64,000 bases of DNA from Tulasnella sp. 424 (lineage: Eukaryota; Basidiomycota; Agaricomycetes; Cantharellales; Tulasnellaceae). The stretch lies in the NCBI GenBank assembly GCA_019633425.1, contig WSUB01000022.1, positions 62,001-126,000 on the forward strand, given 5' to 3'. A program made the position numbers and the translations under genes. Below the pieces are notes generated by a model. That model worked only from the letters and a program-made list of their open reading frames with translations. It was not told the origin of the DNA and did no database searches. Below, piece by piece: positions 44,460 through 56,800 of the stretch. The stretch's first letter is position 1. Every line of letters begins with the position of its first letter.

Positions 44460-46316
44460 GCTCGACGACCAGTGAGGGGGAATAGGAGGGAAGTTGGTTG
44501 TCGAGTAGCAAAGGGGTTCCGTGGTACCGGCAGAGCCGATCACGCGACAGGCAGTAGAGTTCGTTTGCATCGCTTTGTTCCTCCATGAATCTCCCGGTTT
44601 CAACCTCACCCCAAAGCGCGCTGATAGTTTGAGCGAGAGACTGTGAGCTTTCACGACTCTGACTTACACGCTTACACTCATGACCAGTCTGATTTTCAGG
44701 ACTGTAGCTGCGATATGAACCATCGTGCACCTCGCACCCGCCTCCCAACTCAACCCACCAGCATCAGCCTGCGCGACAAGGCCTGGTCACGTTTCGCGAG
44801 CAGTCTGAGCATAAAGGAAAACCCGAATCCCAATCCGCATCATTACATAGCGTAACTAGAAAGTTCTCGCCACTATGAATGCGAAGTGCGGTCTCTCGCA
44901 ACCAACTGAACAGACGCGCCGAGACCCTTGGCTATCTCGACAGTGGTGTCGCCCACCCAATCCTTTCCTCCGGAACGCTGCTCACAAGCACCTCTTTACA
45001 AAATTTTAATCTCTATCAATCGGTCCAAGTAGGGCTCACCGCACGATATTGCATAGTCGAACGGGCAGTACAAGCCCACTCGCCTCCTCCGCGGCCTTCA
45101 TAGGAAACGTACGACCCGCAACGCAGGCTGAACATACCGATCTACCTACACAGCGTTGTCACTCACAATTACTCTACTGAGGAGGAGGACAATTAAGAAG
45201 AACCAGGTGAGTTCAGGTCATAACGACAGGAGGGACTTGGAGCTAACCACTTTGGGAAACCCACCGGATACGTATCAGAGCGGCATGGTTGGAATCCAAC
45301 TAAGTACCGCTGGAGGCCGCCTCCGTTAAACTCCCCTCTCCCGAATGCGCCTCAGCAGTCTAATCCGGAAGTCATGCTTGCAACGCATATCCTTCTAAAG
45401 TACCACTCGCGGTTATACCTCGATTTTCGGCCTCCCAGACCTTCACAGGTCACAGATGCAGCACGTTCCATCATCGATCGCCTCCGGCTCCGTTGCCCCG
45501 TCATAAACAGCAGGACGCCGAGCATCGCAAGACCCCGAAGCCGGATGGAAGCAATGACATCGGCACCTTTCACTCTTCCGTGGGCTCACCGAACGCAAGC
45601 ATTTGTCGTCGAATTTAAACTGGGTGGTCCTAGCGGCTGCTGCTTAACTTACAGGGGAACGACCCGCCAATGCGCCAGTGGACGAACCTTTAAACACCGT
45701 CGTTCGGTCCTCCCGCTCCGTTTGCTCCCTTCGGAGGGCTGTAGGGAGGAAGAATACTGGAGGGAGGCTGGATGGTTTAGCAACATGTTCGGGATCAAAT
45801 AAGCGTACTCGCAGCTTTAGCCAGTTAGCTATTCTCCTTCGATACACCGTTTCCGTCTCCGCGCATTCCGCCCCATGGTTGTGTGTACTGGACTCGTAAC
45901 GGTTTCTAAGTCAGGACATGCGAGAAACGGACATGTTCGCCTGGAAAACATGAAGGTAGCAGGAACAAACACAAAGTACCTGCCTAATGGGGTAGGTGAC
46001 TTGCCTGATGGAGCAGGTGCGTCCATGACCCTTTGCGTGCTACACTCGTGTCTCCTCCCCCGACCAAACATGCTGATTTCTCCTCTGTGTCATTGCTTTC
46101 AGTGGGAAGTCGAAAATCGAACATCAATGTGAGAACATTACGCAGGCCGCGTGCCACCGCCCCGGAGACGCGTGCTCTCAGCGCCTGACTCTGGTGGGAG
46201 TGAAGTCCTTCCTGGCACCACATCCCCCATCTTCCTCTACGACTTACCTAAAGACCGCTCAAACCTTGGATTTCCAATCGACAGCAATAACTGGACTAAA
46301 CGAGGCCAACACCTTC
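44460..46316. repeat. NLR upstream block, copy 1
   Basis: No gene is seen. From about 44620 the sequence is collinear with about 52110-53806 and 60750-62857, upstream of the second and third NACHT genes. It is a ~1.7 kb block repeated with each NLR unit. Its left border falls in the 5' region of the fucosidase, so here it serves as a divergent intergenic region. Confidence 0.6.
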
Positions 46317-49300
46317 ATGACACTACCAACGATGCGTTTAAACTCTGTACCGCCTTCTCGCAACCATATTCCGGCCTCCACCACCGGGACCGAAGTAGAC
46401 GACGCCAGGAAGGGCGTACTAGCTATTCTCAAGGTAACACTGAAAACACCTCCGATCATTCTTTGGCTTTAGCACTCATAAATATGCGGTACAGGACACG
46501 AGCTGGCCGAAGAAGGTCACGCACGATGTCCAAGACTTTATTCAAACCATGGAAACGGGGCTCGATTTACACCGAATCCCCACGGACGACAGCCAAATAC
46601 AGGGAGAGCTTAGGATTGTGATCGAGCAATTCCTCAAGTGCGTATATAGCGCCTACACCTTCCCCGTTTACTGATCCGATACCCGCCTAGGGAATTGGGA
46701 AGGGCGCACGAGAGACTGAAGGAGGAGTCAAAGAAGTATGACACCAAAAAGAAGGGACTTCGAGACACGCTCAAGAAAATCTTCTCTCGAACGAACCTGA
46801 GTGACTGCACCGAAGTCTTGAGGGAATGTCGAGCGGACGTCGAGAAAAACCTAACGACTCTCAACGTCAGTTGGTGGTCTCCGTTTGAACTTGCCCGGCC
46901 ATCATTCTCATTTCGGTTTTCAGAATCGTCTGGAGAACTTTGATATACGGAGTAAGTAGTGTATCCTGCATCGGGGTTAAATTGAATTTGTCGACGAACG
47001 CGGGGTTTATAGCAGAAGGTTCAGTCGGCGATGGCTCTGATCGACCGCTCGGTACACACATAGCACCAACTGCGACCACGCCAGCACTGAACCCACCAGC
47101 GAACTCCATCCAATCTAGTAGCGGATCAAACCAGCCCATATCCGTACCCACAGCGATCCAACCAGCAAGCGCCGCGGCTGGGAAACAGAAAGAGAGTTCC
47201 CTGCGCGGGGAACTGCTCAACAGCGCAAACATGACGTTCAAATTTGCGGAGGGAATATCTGGAGCCCTGCCAGTGGTCGGGGGATATCTTTGCGGCGTAG
47301 CCAGAGTGGGTTCAACAATCGTTGAGATGGTCCAGGTGAGTAAGTCTGCCGTCAAAACCGTGCCGCCTGCTCATCGATCACGTTAAGGCTATGGATGATA
47401 ACGGTGAAACTGCCGAGAGACTGGGAATCCATGTCTGCAATCTATCTGAAGTGCTCCAGAGTGTCACCAAGAACCCTCGCCAACCAGAGGAAAGTCGGAC
47501 AACGAATGGCATAGAGGCCCTACAACGGTGAGTAATTTTTTTTTTCAACAGGTCCTTTTTGCTACGGCAGCGTCGTTGACGAACACCTTCAGAGAGCTCC
47601 AAGCTGTGCAGCTCGAAGTTGAGACGCTGACGTCTCAACCTGCCCTCAAGAAGTTTTGGCATTCAAATGATCAGTCCGGAAGCCTGAAGAACCTTCAGGA
47701 AAAGGTTCACGCCGCATTAGAGGAAATCCAGGTGAGCCTTGTCTTTCACGATGTGATATCAATTAACTCATGAGAGCTATCGCCAGTTGCTGATCAATTT
47801 GAACACGTCAATCCTGGTCTACGAACTTCGTGAGCGGTTCTCTCCGCAGCTGTGCTTCGATTCGCCTGACACATATTCTTTTAGACAACGAGAGCATCCA
47901 AAACAAGTACCGCCACCTGCTGGATCGCCTGGGAGATGGCAAGTACGGAGCACGGGGCGACGCGATCGAAGACGTTACATGCCTCCCCGGCACCAGAGTC
48001 GAGATATTGGAGCGCATCGACAATTGGATCAGGGGAATGCCAAACTCGGAGCGGGTTCTGTGGATTCGAGGGATGGCGGGAAGAGGGAAATCGACAATCG
48101 CATCCACGGTGGCTCAGAGGTGGAAGGATCGAGCCAGCTGCGCAACTTACTACTTCCGTCGTGGCCAGAACCCAACCAACTCCCCTCTTGTCTGCGCACT
48201 CGCAAAGCAATTGGGAAGGAGTTTAGACCCAGAACTCAAGAACGCGATCCTCTCAACCGTGGAGAAGAACGAGGATATCATCAACCACCGTCTGGACGAG
48301 CAGTTCGCCGCCCTCTTCGACAGTTCACTCAGACCCTTCAAGGAGAAGACATCTCCCATCCTAATCATCGTCGACGCGCTCGATGAATGCGACTCCGTCG
48401 ATTACGCTGTGAACTTCGTCAAACTCATCGACCGACACTCGTCTTCGCTTCCGGACAACCTCAAGTTTCTCCTCACGAGCCGGCCCGAAGCCCCACTACT
48501 TCGTGCCCTGGAACCGAGAACGTGGCACGCAGAGAGTCTCGACACGATTGCCGACGTAGATGCGGACGTTAAGTTGTTCATGCACCATGCGTTCTCGGAG
48601 GTGAAGAAGGAGCACCGCATCGAGGGAGACTGGCCTGCACCGGACGATATTACTCGGCTCGTCTCAATGTCGCAAGGTCTGTTTCAATGGGCGCGGACTG
48701 TCGTGAAGTACATTGGCGACGGGTATGCATTGAATCGACTGAGCGAGATCTTGGAGTCACCGAAAGCGTGGAACGGAGTGGACGAATTGTACAATCAAAT
48801 TTTGTCCAAAGCGCTCGAGGGAGTGAAGCTGAACTCGGGGAAGCGAAATCTTCTGCTTGGTTTGCTTGGAACCCTGGTAGCGGCCCCGTACCCCGTCTCA
48901 CTGGAGGTTGTTGCATTCCTGCATGCCGAACACGAAGCGGTGAAGGGGAAAACGCCAGAGATGGTCCTCAACCTCCTCCGCCAGGAGATCCTCGCAGACC
49001 TCAACTCCCTCCTTCTCATTCCAGCGTCACCGGCCGAGCCCATTCGATTAATGCACACGTCCATCAGAGACCTCCTTATCGACAGTGAACGATGCGGGGA
49101 CCGACCGTACTGGGTGGAGCTCGCGAAGAACCATCAACGGCTCGCGTCTGCCTGCATCCGTCAAATGAATCGCCATCTCAGGGAGAACATTTGCAATCTT
49201 CCTGATCTCTCGAAGCCGAGCTCCGAGGTTCAGGACATTGTGGAACGTGATCTGTCCAAGGGCATACAATACTGTTGTCGCTCGTGGCCCATTCACTTAA

Positions 49301-51363
49301 CAGCGAGCAAATGGTGGTCGGAGTCAGGTGCAGATGGCCTGAATCGTCATGAAGCGGATTTTAACTCATTCAGCAAGGAGAAGGTCCTATGCTGGCTTGA
49401 AGTTATGAGCCTGGTCGGAGCCACCAACGAAGCCGTCATTATGGCCAAGCAGGTGTATCACTGGCTTTCGGTGAGTTTGCAGGTCTGACTTGAACACTAA
49501 GCACCTGGACTAAACCGACATCTGTAGCAACGTTCCAATGTGATATCGAGGTCCAACTCGCTCATCACCCTCTGGAGCGATGTGCAGCGATTTGTTGGTG
49601 CATTCTCGGAACCAATTTCATTCGGCCCGCTCCACATCTACGCGTCAGCGCTCACTCATTGTCCTTTGGAGACAGAGCTATGGAGGTGTTATAGCCGGTT
49701 TGCAAAGGTTCGGACGATAAGAGGTCTCCAGGCTTTAACCTGGCCACCAAACCTATGGACCAGATCGACCGATAGTGCGGTCCGGTCTGTTGTGTTTTCA
49801 CCGGGCGGTGCGCTCATAGCATTTGGATCCTGGGACGGTACGATTGGTTTGTGTGACGCTCAGACATGGAGGCAGCTAGGCGAACCGCTGAGAGGTCACA
49901 CTGCCTGGGTCAACTTCGTCTGCTTCTCGACGGACGGCATGCTCCTAGCATCTGCATCCCACGACGAAACAATTCGCCTGTGGGATCCTCAGACCGGGAA
50001 GCAGCTAGGCGAACCATTGACAGGTCACACCGACGACGTCAGCTCCGTCTGCTTCTCGCCGGACGGCAAGATTCTGGCATCTGCCTCCTACGACCAAACG
50101 ATTCGCCTGTGGGATCCCCAGACCGGGAAGCAGGTCGGCGAACCGCTGACAGGTCACACTGACTATGTCAAGTCCGTCTGCTTCTCGCCAGATGGCAAGC
50201 TTTTGGCATCTGGATCCAATGACGAAACAATTCGCCTGTGGGATCCTCAGACCGGGAAGCAGGTCCGCAAACCGCTGGCAGGTCACACCGACTATGTCAA
50301 GTCCGTCTGCTTCTCGCCAGACGGCAGGCTTCTAGCCTCTGGATCCCTCGACCAAACAATTCGCCTATGGGATCCTCAGACCGGGAGGCAGCTAGGCGAG
50401 CTATTGACAGGTCACACTTGGCGGGTCAACTCCATCTGCTTCTCACCGGATGGCAAGCTTCTGGCATCAGCATCCTCCGACCAAACAATTCGCCTGTGGG
50501 ATCCTGAGACATGGAAGCAGCTAGGCGAGCCACTGACAGGTCACACTGACTGGGTCAACTCCATCTGCTTCTCGCCGGACGGCAAGTTTCTGGCCTCTGG
50601 ATCGTACGACCAAACAGTTCGCCTGTGGGATCCTCAGACATGGAAGCAGATAGATGAACCATCGGCAGGTCACACTGACTATGTCAACTCCGTCTGCTTC
50701 TCACCAGATGGCAAGCTTCTGGCATCTGGATCCAACGATAAAACAATTCGCATGTGGGATCCTGAGACAGGGAAGCAGCTAGGCAAGCCGCTGACAGGTC
50801 ACACTGACTGGGTCTACTCCGTATGCTTCTCGCCAGACGGCAAACTTCTGGCGTCCGGATCCGATGACCATACAATTTGCCTGTGGGATCCTCAGGCAGG
50901 AAAGCAGCTAGGCAAACCGCTGACAGGTCACACGCGCTGGGTCAACTCCGTTCGCTTCTCGCCGGGTGGCCAGCTTCTGGCATCTGCATCTGAGGATAGA
51001 ACAATTCGCCTGTGGGATCCTCAGACTGGGAGACAGGTAGGCGACCCTCTGGAAGGTCCTGGTGATAGTCAAAGCACATTTGGTCGTTATAATCCCCCGA
51101 TCATTTGGGACACGCTCACTCCTCAACGGCCTGATATTCAAGCGAGCGCTCCAAGTCATGTGACCACGTGTTTCCTAGAAGATCATTGGGTGACCTTGCT
51201 TTCCTCCCGCTTGTTTTGGCTCCCTCCACAGTATTGGAATCCCAGTCCCCACACCGTGATCCTTTCCAGAGGGAAACTCGTTGTTGCTGCTGGAGAATCG
51301 CTATATATTTTTGATGTTTCCCCCGTCCTCGAGTTAGATCATCGACTCGTTGCATACTCGTAG
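46317..51363 (+). CDS. NACHT-WD40 NLR-like protein N1, ten WD40 blades
   Basis: Fungal NLR-like (STAND) sensor. The N-terminus has a helical module (KELGRAHERLKEESKKYD) and an Ala/Pro/Thr-rich linker, then a second helical module (ISGALPVVGGYLCGVARVGS, then ELQAVQLEVE) similar to MLKL or HeLo-like bundles of other basidiomycete NLRs. A linker CLPGTRVEILERIDNWI leads to the NACHT ATPase: P-loop GMAGRGKST near 48070, Walker B ILIIVDALDECD near 48358. After an intron come ten WD40 blades of 43 aa (about 49760-51060), the first degenerate, and a conserved C-terminal tail (HWVTLLSSRLFWLPPQYW). By family knowledge the WD40 propeller senses a ligand and the ATPase drives oligomerisation. The start ATG 46317 is conserved in N3. 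A 61-nt intron at 46952-47012 is required to bypass stops absent from the paralogues. Confidence 0.85.
46952..47012 (+). other. Copy-specific intron of N1
   Basis: The segment begins GTAAGT and ends TTTATAG. Unspliced it contains two in-frame stops. Removal joins CGG-A to CA-GAA and keeps frame. In N2 (60 nt) the homologous stretch is open and reads through. N3 also reads through. Confidence 0.5.
49893..51057 (+). repeat. WD40 minisatellite of N1, 129-bp period
   Basis: Nine consecutive 129-bp units (43 codons) are nearly identical at the DNA level, around the core GACAGGTCACACTG and TGGGATCCTCAGAC. Variation is concentrated at a few codons after GHT and in the SGSNDE/SASYDQ segment. The pattern fits concerted evolution with selection on surface positions, as known for Podospora HET-type NLRs. 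Confidence 0.8.
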
Positions 51364-52100
51364 TATTTCCTATGATGTTTACAATAGCTAGATCATATGG
51401 GCTCCGGTAGCCTTAGACACCGGTTGGAAGGCATCCTTCAGCCTAGCACTGGGAAAAGAAGCTTCGACTGATGTCCTAGTTTGGCTGTGGTCGCGAATCG
51501 GGGATTGCTTCATGTGGTGATGCTAATGGCTCAGCAGAACCATTACGGACTGTTTCCCATCCATCGGTGTTTGTAATACATGGAGCCCATGAATTCATCG
51601 ACAACCTGGCGTCGCTTGCAAGTTAAAGCTCTGGCCCTAGTACTCAGGAGGTAGCGTCGGAAACATTCACAGGCACCACAACAAAGAGGACTCCACGAAA
51701 TTCCACTTTCAACCACATCTGTCTCCCCCCTCACACTCTGAATCTACCCGTTCGTTTTACGTCACGAAAATCAGTGAGAGCAACGCAAAACCTAGAAGCA
51801 TGGCTTCTGAATGCAGCACTCCCACCGTCGTTGTAGGCGGAGCAACCGTTGCGCCTCGCCTCGCTGCTGGCGCAGCACTCTACGCCAGACAACATCTAGT
51901 ACCCCGGAAGTTGGCTCTCAAGTAGTCACCGCCGAGAAGGACAATGGCTAAGGGAAGGACGCTGTAGGAGGTGTCAGGAAGAAAAAGAGAGGCCGTTCGC
52001 TTGCTGGGAGTACGAAACGACTCGGTGGGGCGTCAGGGAAGAATGAGGGGAGACCACCAGCGTTGGCCGTCTCTCCATGATGATGTTAACTTCCACGGTA
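51364..52100. other. 3' flank of N1 with J-protein-like relic
   Basis: Downstream sequence of N1 is collinear with the 3' flank of N2 (58978 onward). It contains a short frame and remnants resembling PAM18/TIM14 at 51800-52070. No other gene is seen. Confidence 0.45.
51800..52070 (+). pseudogene. Possible PAM18/TIM14 (mitochondrial J-protein) relic
   Basis: A 41-codon frame, MASECSTPTVVVGGATVAPR continuing LAAGAALYARQ, resembles the short N-terminal membrane segment of basidiomycete PAM18. About 55 bp further on, GGVRKK followed one frame away by KEAVRLLGVRNDS resembles the GGFxxKMxxREAALILGV start of its J domain. Stops and a frameshift separate the parts and the HPD motif is absent. A diverged version is at 60590-60710. 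The identification is tentative. Confidence 0.3.
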
Positions 52101-53806
52101 CCCAAATTGCCCCCATGGCTTGAGCAAGGGACTGTAAGCTTTTGAGACTCTTAAATTAGACTCTTTCACTCATGACCGGCCTATATTGCAGGACTGTCGG
52201 TTGAGACCTGATCCACCGTACACCTTCCGCTCGCTTCCCAGCTCAAAACTTCCACCAAAGTCAGCCTATGCGACTAGTTCACATCGAAGTGCCTAGACTC
52301 AGCGTTCGAAGAAACCTCTCTCCTACCCGCGTTATCACGCTGGCGTGGCCAAATCGTTTCCGTCAATTGCCGTCCACTCACGCAACCGACCACCCCGAAG
52401 AAATAAGACCCTAACTATCGTGAAAGCGGTGGCGCCCACCACTTTTTCCCAAAGCGCTGTCCACACGCACCTCGGCAGTAATGTTTCAATCTCTATCAAT
52501 CAGCCTAGGTAGGACTCGTTGCACGATATTGCATGGCCGAACACGAGCAGCACGAGCCTCCTCGCCTCCTTGCCTCCTGTGCGGCCTTCATCGGAAATAG
52601 TTCCACCAGGAACGCAGACTGAAGGCACCGATCTGCCAACATAGCGTTGGCATTCGCAATTACTCTTCCGTGAAGGAGGACAACGAGGAAGGACTAGGCG
52701 AATCTAGGTCCTAACGAGAGGTGGTCACTGGGAGTCGACTACCTTTTAAGAGCCGCCCGGATACGCATCAGGACATGGTTGGATTCAAGGTATCGTTGGG
52801 CGCTGCCTCCATCAGAATTCGCCTCAACATTCTGCTCTGGTAGTCGTTCTGAGACGCATAATACCACTCTTCGCGATTACGCCTCGAGCATCGACCTTCC
52901 GGACCTTTGCAAGTCATACTCGGTCGTGCAGCACCCTTCATCATCTATCGCCTCGGTTCCGTTGCCTATTCCAAAGACGACTGGGTTCGGCATCCGGTTG
53001 CGGTTGATGACGAGCGGCAGTCTTGCACTTGGGAGTTTAAGAGCGGTTGGTGGAGGTGATTTATATTCGAGTTCTAGTCCGGCTGTCGATGTTTGTGGCT
53101 ACAGGTTATCAACGTCTTTCCCACTTCCGAAAGCTAACTGAACGTATGCATTCTTCGTCGGATTTCGAACTCGGTGGTCATAATGGTCTCTGCAACGTTG
53201 ACGCGTAGGGAACGAACCAACCAATACGCCAGCGGGCAAACCTCTAATACTTTCGTTCCGTCCTTCTTCTACGAGTCGCGACCTTCGGTCCAAGAAGGTC
53301 CCGACGGTTTTGTCCGAGTCTAAATAGTGGAGCGGACTCCACTTTCGCTCGGACGAAGGGTACAGAGAGGAGCATATTCACAGTCAAATAGGAGTCCTAT
53401 CAGCCTCTTTCTTCCTTCCTCCCTCGCGCATTCCGTGTCACGGTTGTGTGTATTTCGGTCTCTTTCTTGCGCTTCCTCCAATGATGTAAATACAAGGATT
53501 GCACTCGCTACTCGTATAGTTACAATCCTCTAAATTCGTAGGGTATATAAGTCAGGGCCTTGCTTTAACCGAGAAGTCGAAAATCGAACATCATTGTGAG
53601 AACATGAAACGGCCCGCCTGCCGCCGAGTAGTTGTCGACGCGTGTTTTCAGCACCTGACTGAAGGTGGGAAGGTTTACGAAGTCCCTCACTTGCACCACA
53701 TCCCCCAATTTCCTCTACGATTTCCCAAAAGATCTCTCGAGTCTTGGATTCCTAATCGACAGCAAGAACTGGACTAAACGAGGCCCGCACCCTGACACTA
53801 CCAACG
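52101..53806. repeat. NLR upstream block, copy 2
   Basis: Collinear with 44620-46316 and about 60750-62857. No gene is seen. A match begins near the GGGACTGTAAGC text at about 52128. Confidence 0.6.
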
Positions 53807-56800
53807 ATGCGTTTAAACTCCGTACCGCCTTCTCGCAACCACATTCGGGCCTCCACCACCGGGACCGAAGTAGACGACGCCAGGAAGGGCGTACTAGCTA
53901 TTCTCAAGGTAACACTGAAAACACATCCGATCATTTTTTACATTAGAACTCATAAATATACGGTACAGGACACAAGCTGGCCGAAGAAGGCCACGCACGA
54001 CGCCCAAGACTTTATTCAAACCATGGAAACGGGGCTCGATCTACACCGAATCCCCACGGACGACAGCCAAATACAGGGAGAGCTTAGAATTGTGATCGAG
54101 CAATTCCTCAAGTGCGTATATAGCGTCTACACCGTCCCCGTTTACTGATTCGATACCCTCCTAGGGAATTGGGGAAGGCGCACGAGAGACTGAAGGAGGA
54201 GTCAGGGGGGTATGGTTCCAAAAAGAAGGGACTTCGAAACGCGCTCAAGAAAATTTTCTCTCGAACGAACCTGAGTGACTGCGCCGAAGTCTTGAGGGAA
54301 TGTCGAGCGGACGTCGAGAAGAACCTATCGATCCTCAACGTTAGTTGGTGGTTTCAGTTTGAACATACTCCCCCATCATTCTCATCTTGGTTCTCAGAAT
54401 CATTTGGGGAACCTTGATATACGGAGTGAGCAGCGCACCTTGCATCGGGTTCGATCGAATATGACGACGAATTCGGGGTTGATAGCAGAAGGTACTGTCG
54501 ATGTTGGCTCTAGAGGTTTACCCGATACACACATAGCAACGACCGCGACCAGGCCAGCACCGAACGTAGACTTAGAGCCCCCAGCGAACTCCATCCAGTC
54601 CAGTAGCCCACCAAACCAGCCGGTATCCATACCCTCAGTGATCCAGCCGGCAAGCGCCGCGGCTGGGAAACAGAAAGAGAGTTCCCTGCGCGGGGAACTG
54701 CTCGACGGCGCAAACAGGACATTCAAACTTGCGGAAGGAATATCTGGAGCACTGCCCGTGGTCGGGGGGTATCTCGGGGCCGTAGCCAAAGTGGGATCAA
54801 CAATCGTTGAGATGGTCCAGGTCAGTAAGTCTGCGGTCAAAGCCATGCCGCCTGCTCATCGATCACGTCAAGACTATGGACGATAACGATGAATCTGCCG
54901 AGAGATTGGGCCTTCACGTCTTCAATCTATCCGAAGTTCTCGAGAGAGTCAGCAAACAGCCCCGCCAACAAGAGAAAAGTCAGACAATGAATGGGATCGA
55001 GGGCCTACAGCGGTGAGTGAGGTTTCTTTCCAAGTCCTGTCTGGTACGGCAGCATCGTTAACATGCACGTTCAGAGAACTCCAAGCCGTCCAGCTCGAGC
55101 TTGAGACGCTGAAGTCCCAACCTTCACTCAAGAAGTTTTGGCACTCAAGTAATCAGTCCGGAAGACTGATAAACCTTCAGGAAAAGGTTCGCACTGCATT
55201 GGAGAAAATTCAGGTGAGCCTTATCTTTCACGATGCGATATCAACCAACTCACAAGAGCTATCGCTAGTTGCTAATCAATCTGAACACGTCGATTCTGGT
55301 CGCCGAGCTCCGTGAGTGTTGCCTTTCGTAGAACCATCTCGATTCACCTGACCCATCTCCTCTTAGACAACGAGAGAATGCAAAGCAAACAGAACCGTCT
55401 GCTGGATCGCCTGGGAGATGGAAAGTATGGAGCACGTGGCAACGCGATCGAAGACGTTACATGCCTCCCCGGCACCAGGGTCGAGACCCTGGAGCGTACC
55501 GACAATTGGATCCGGGGCGAATCGAACTCAGAGCGGGTTTTGTGGATTCCTGGGATGGCAGGAAGAGGGAAGTCAACAATCGCGTCCACGGTGGCTCAGA
55601 GGTGGAAGGATCGGGCATGTTGCGCAATTTACCACTTCCGTCGGGGCGAGAACCAACCGAATTCCCCCCTCGTCTGCGCGCTTGCGAAGCAATTGGCAAG
55701 GAGTTTAGACCCAGAAATTAAGAAGGCGATCCTCTCAACTGTGGAGGAGAACGAGGACATCATCAACCACCGTCTGCACGAGCAGTTCACAGCCCTCTTT
55801 GTCAGTTCGCTCGGACCACTTGGGCAAAAAGCGTCCCCTATCTTAATCGTCGTCGACGCCCTCGATGAATGCGACTCTATTGAATACGCCGTGGACTTCG
55901 TCAAGCTCATCGACCGATATTCGTCGTCGCTCCCGGACAACGTCAAGTTTCTCCTCACGAGCCGACCCGAAGCCCCGCTGCTTCGTGTGCTGGAGCCGAG
56001 GATGTGGCACGTGCAGAGTCTTGACTCAGTTGCCGGCGTGGATGCGGACGTTCAGCTGTTCATACAGCACGCGCTCTTGCATGTGAAGATAGAGCACGGA
56101 ATCGAGGGAGACTGGCCTGCACCGGACGATCTATCAAATCTTGTCACGATGTCACAAGGTCTGTTCCAATGGGCTCGGACGGTTGTGAAGTACGTGAGCG
56201 ACGGGTCCCCAACGGATCGGCTGAGCGAGCTCTTAGAGTCGCCAAAAGCGTGGACCGGAGTGGACGAATTGTACACTCAAATTCTGTCCAAAGCGCTCGA
56301 GAAAGTGGAGTTAAACTCAGGAAAGCGCAACCTTCTCCTCGGCCTGCTTGGTACCCTAGTGGCGGCCCCGTACCCTGTCTCACTGAAAGCCATTACGCTC
56401 CTGCACGCCGAATACGATTCGGTTCGCGGGAAAACTCCTGATACGGTGTTCAACTTCCTACGCCGAGAGATCCTTGCGGACCTGAACTCGCTCCTCTTCA
56501 TTCCAGTGTCACCGGCCGAGCCCATTCGGCTGATGCATACGTCCATCCGAGACCTCCTTGTCGACCGTGGACGCTGCGGAAACCGACCGTACTGGGTTAA
56601 CCTCGCAGAGAGCCATCAACGGCTCGGGTCTGCTTGCATCCGTCAAATGAATCGTCACCTCAGGGAGAACATTTGTAACCTGTCAGATCCCTCGAAACCA
56701 AGCTCTGAAGTCCAGGACATCGTGGAGCGTGAGCTCTGCAAGGGCATTCAATACTGCTGTCGTGCTTGGTCCATTCACTTGACGGAGGGTAGACCGACCG

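Noticed and set aside
50005..50507. Long frames antisense or frame-shifted to the WD40 repeats
   Set aside because: They are by-products of the 129-bp periodicity, which keeps several frames free of stops.
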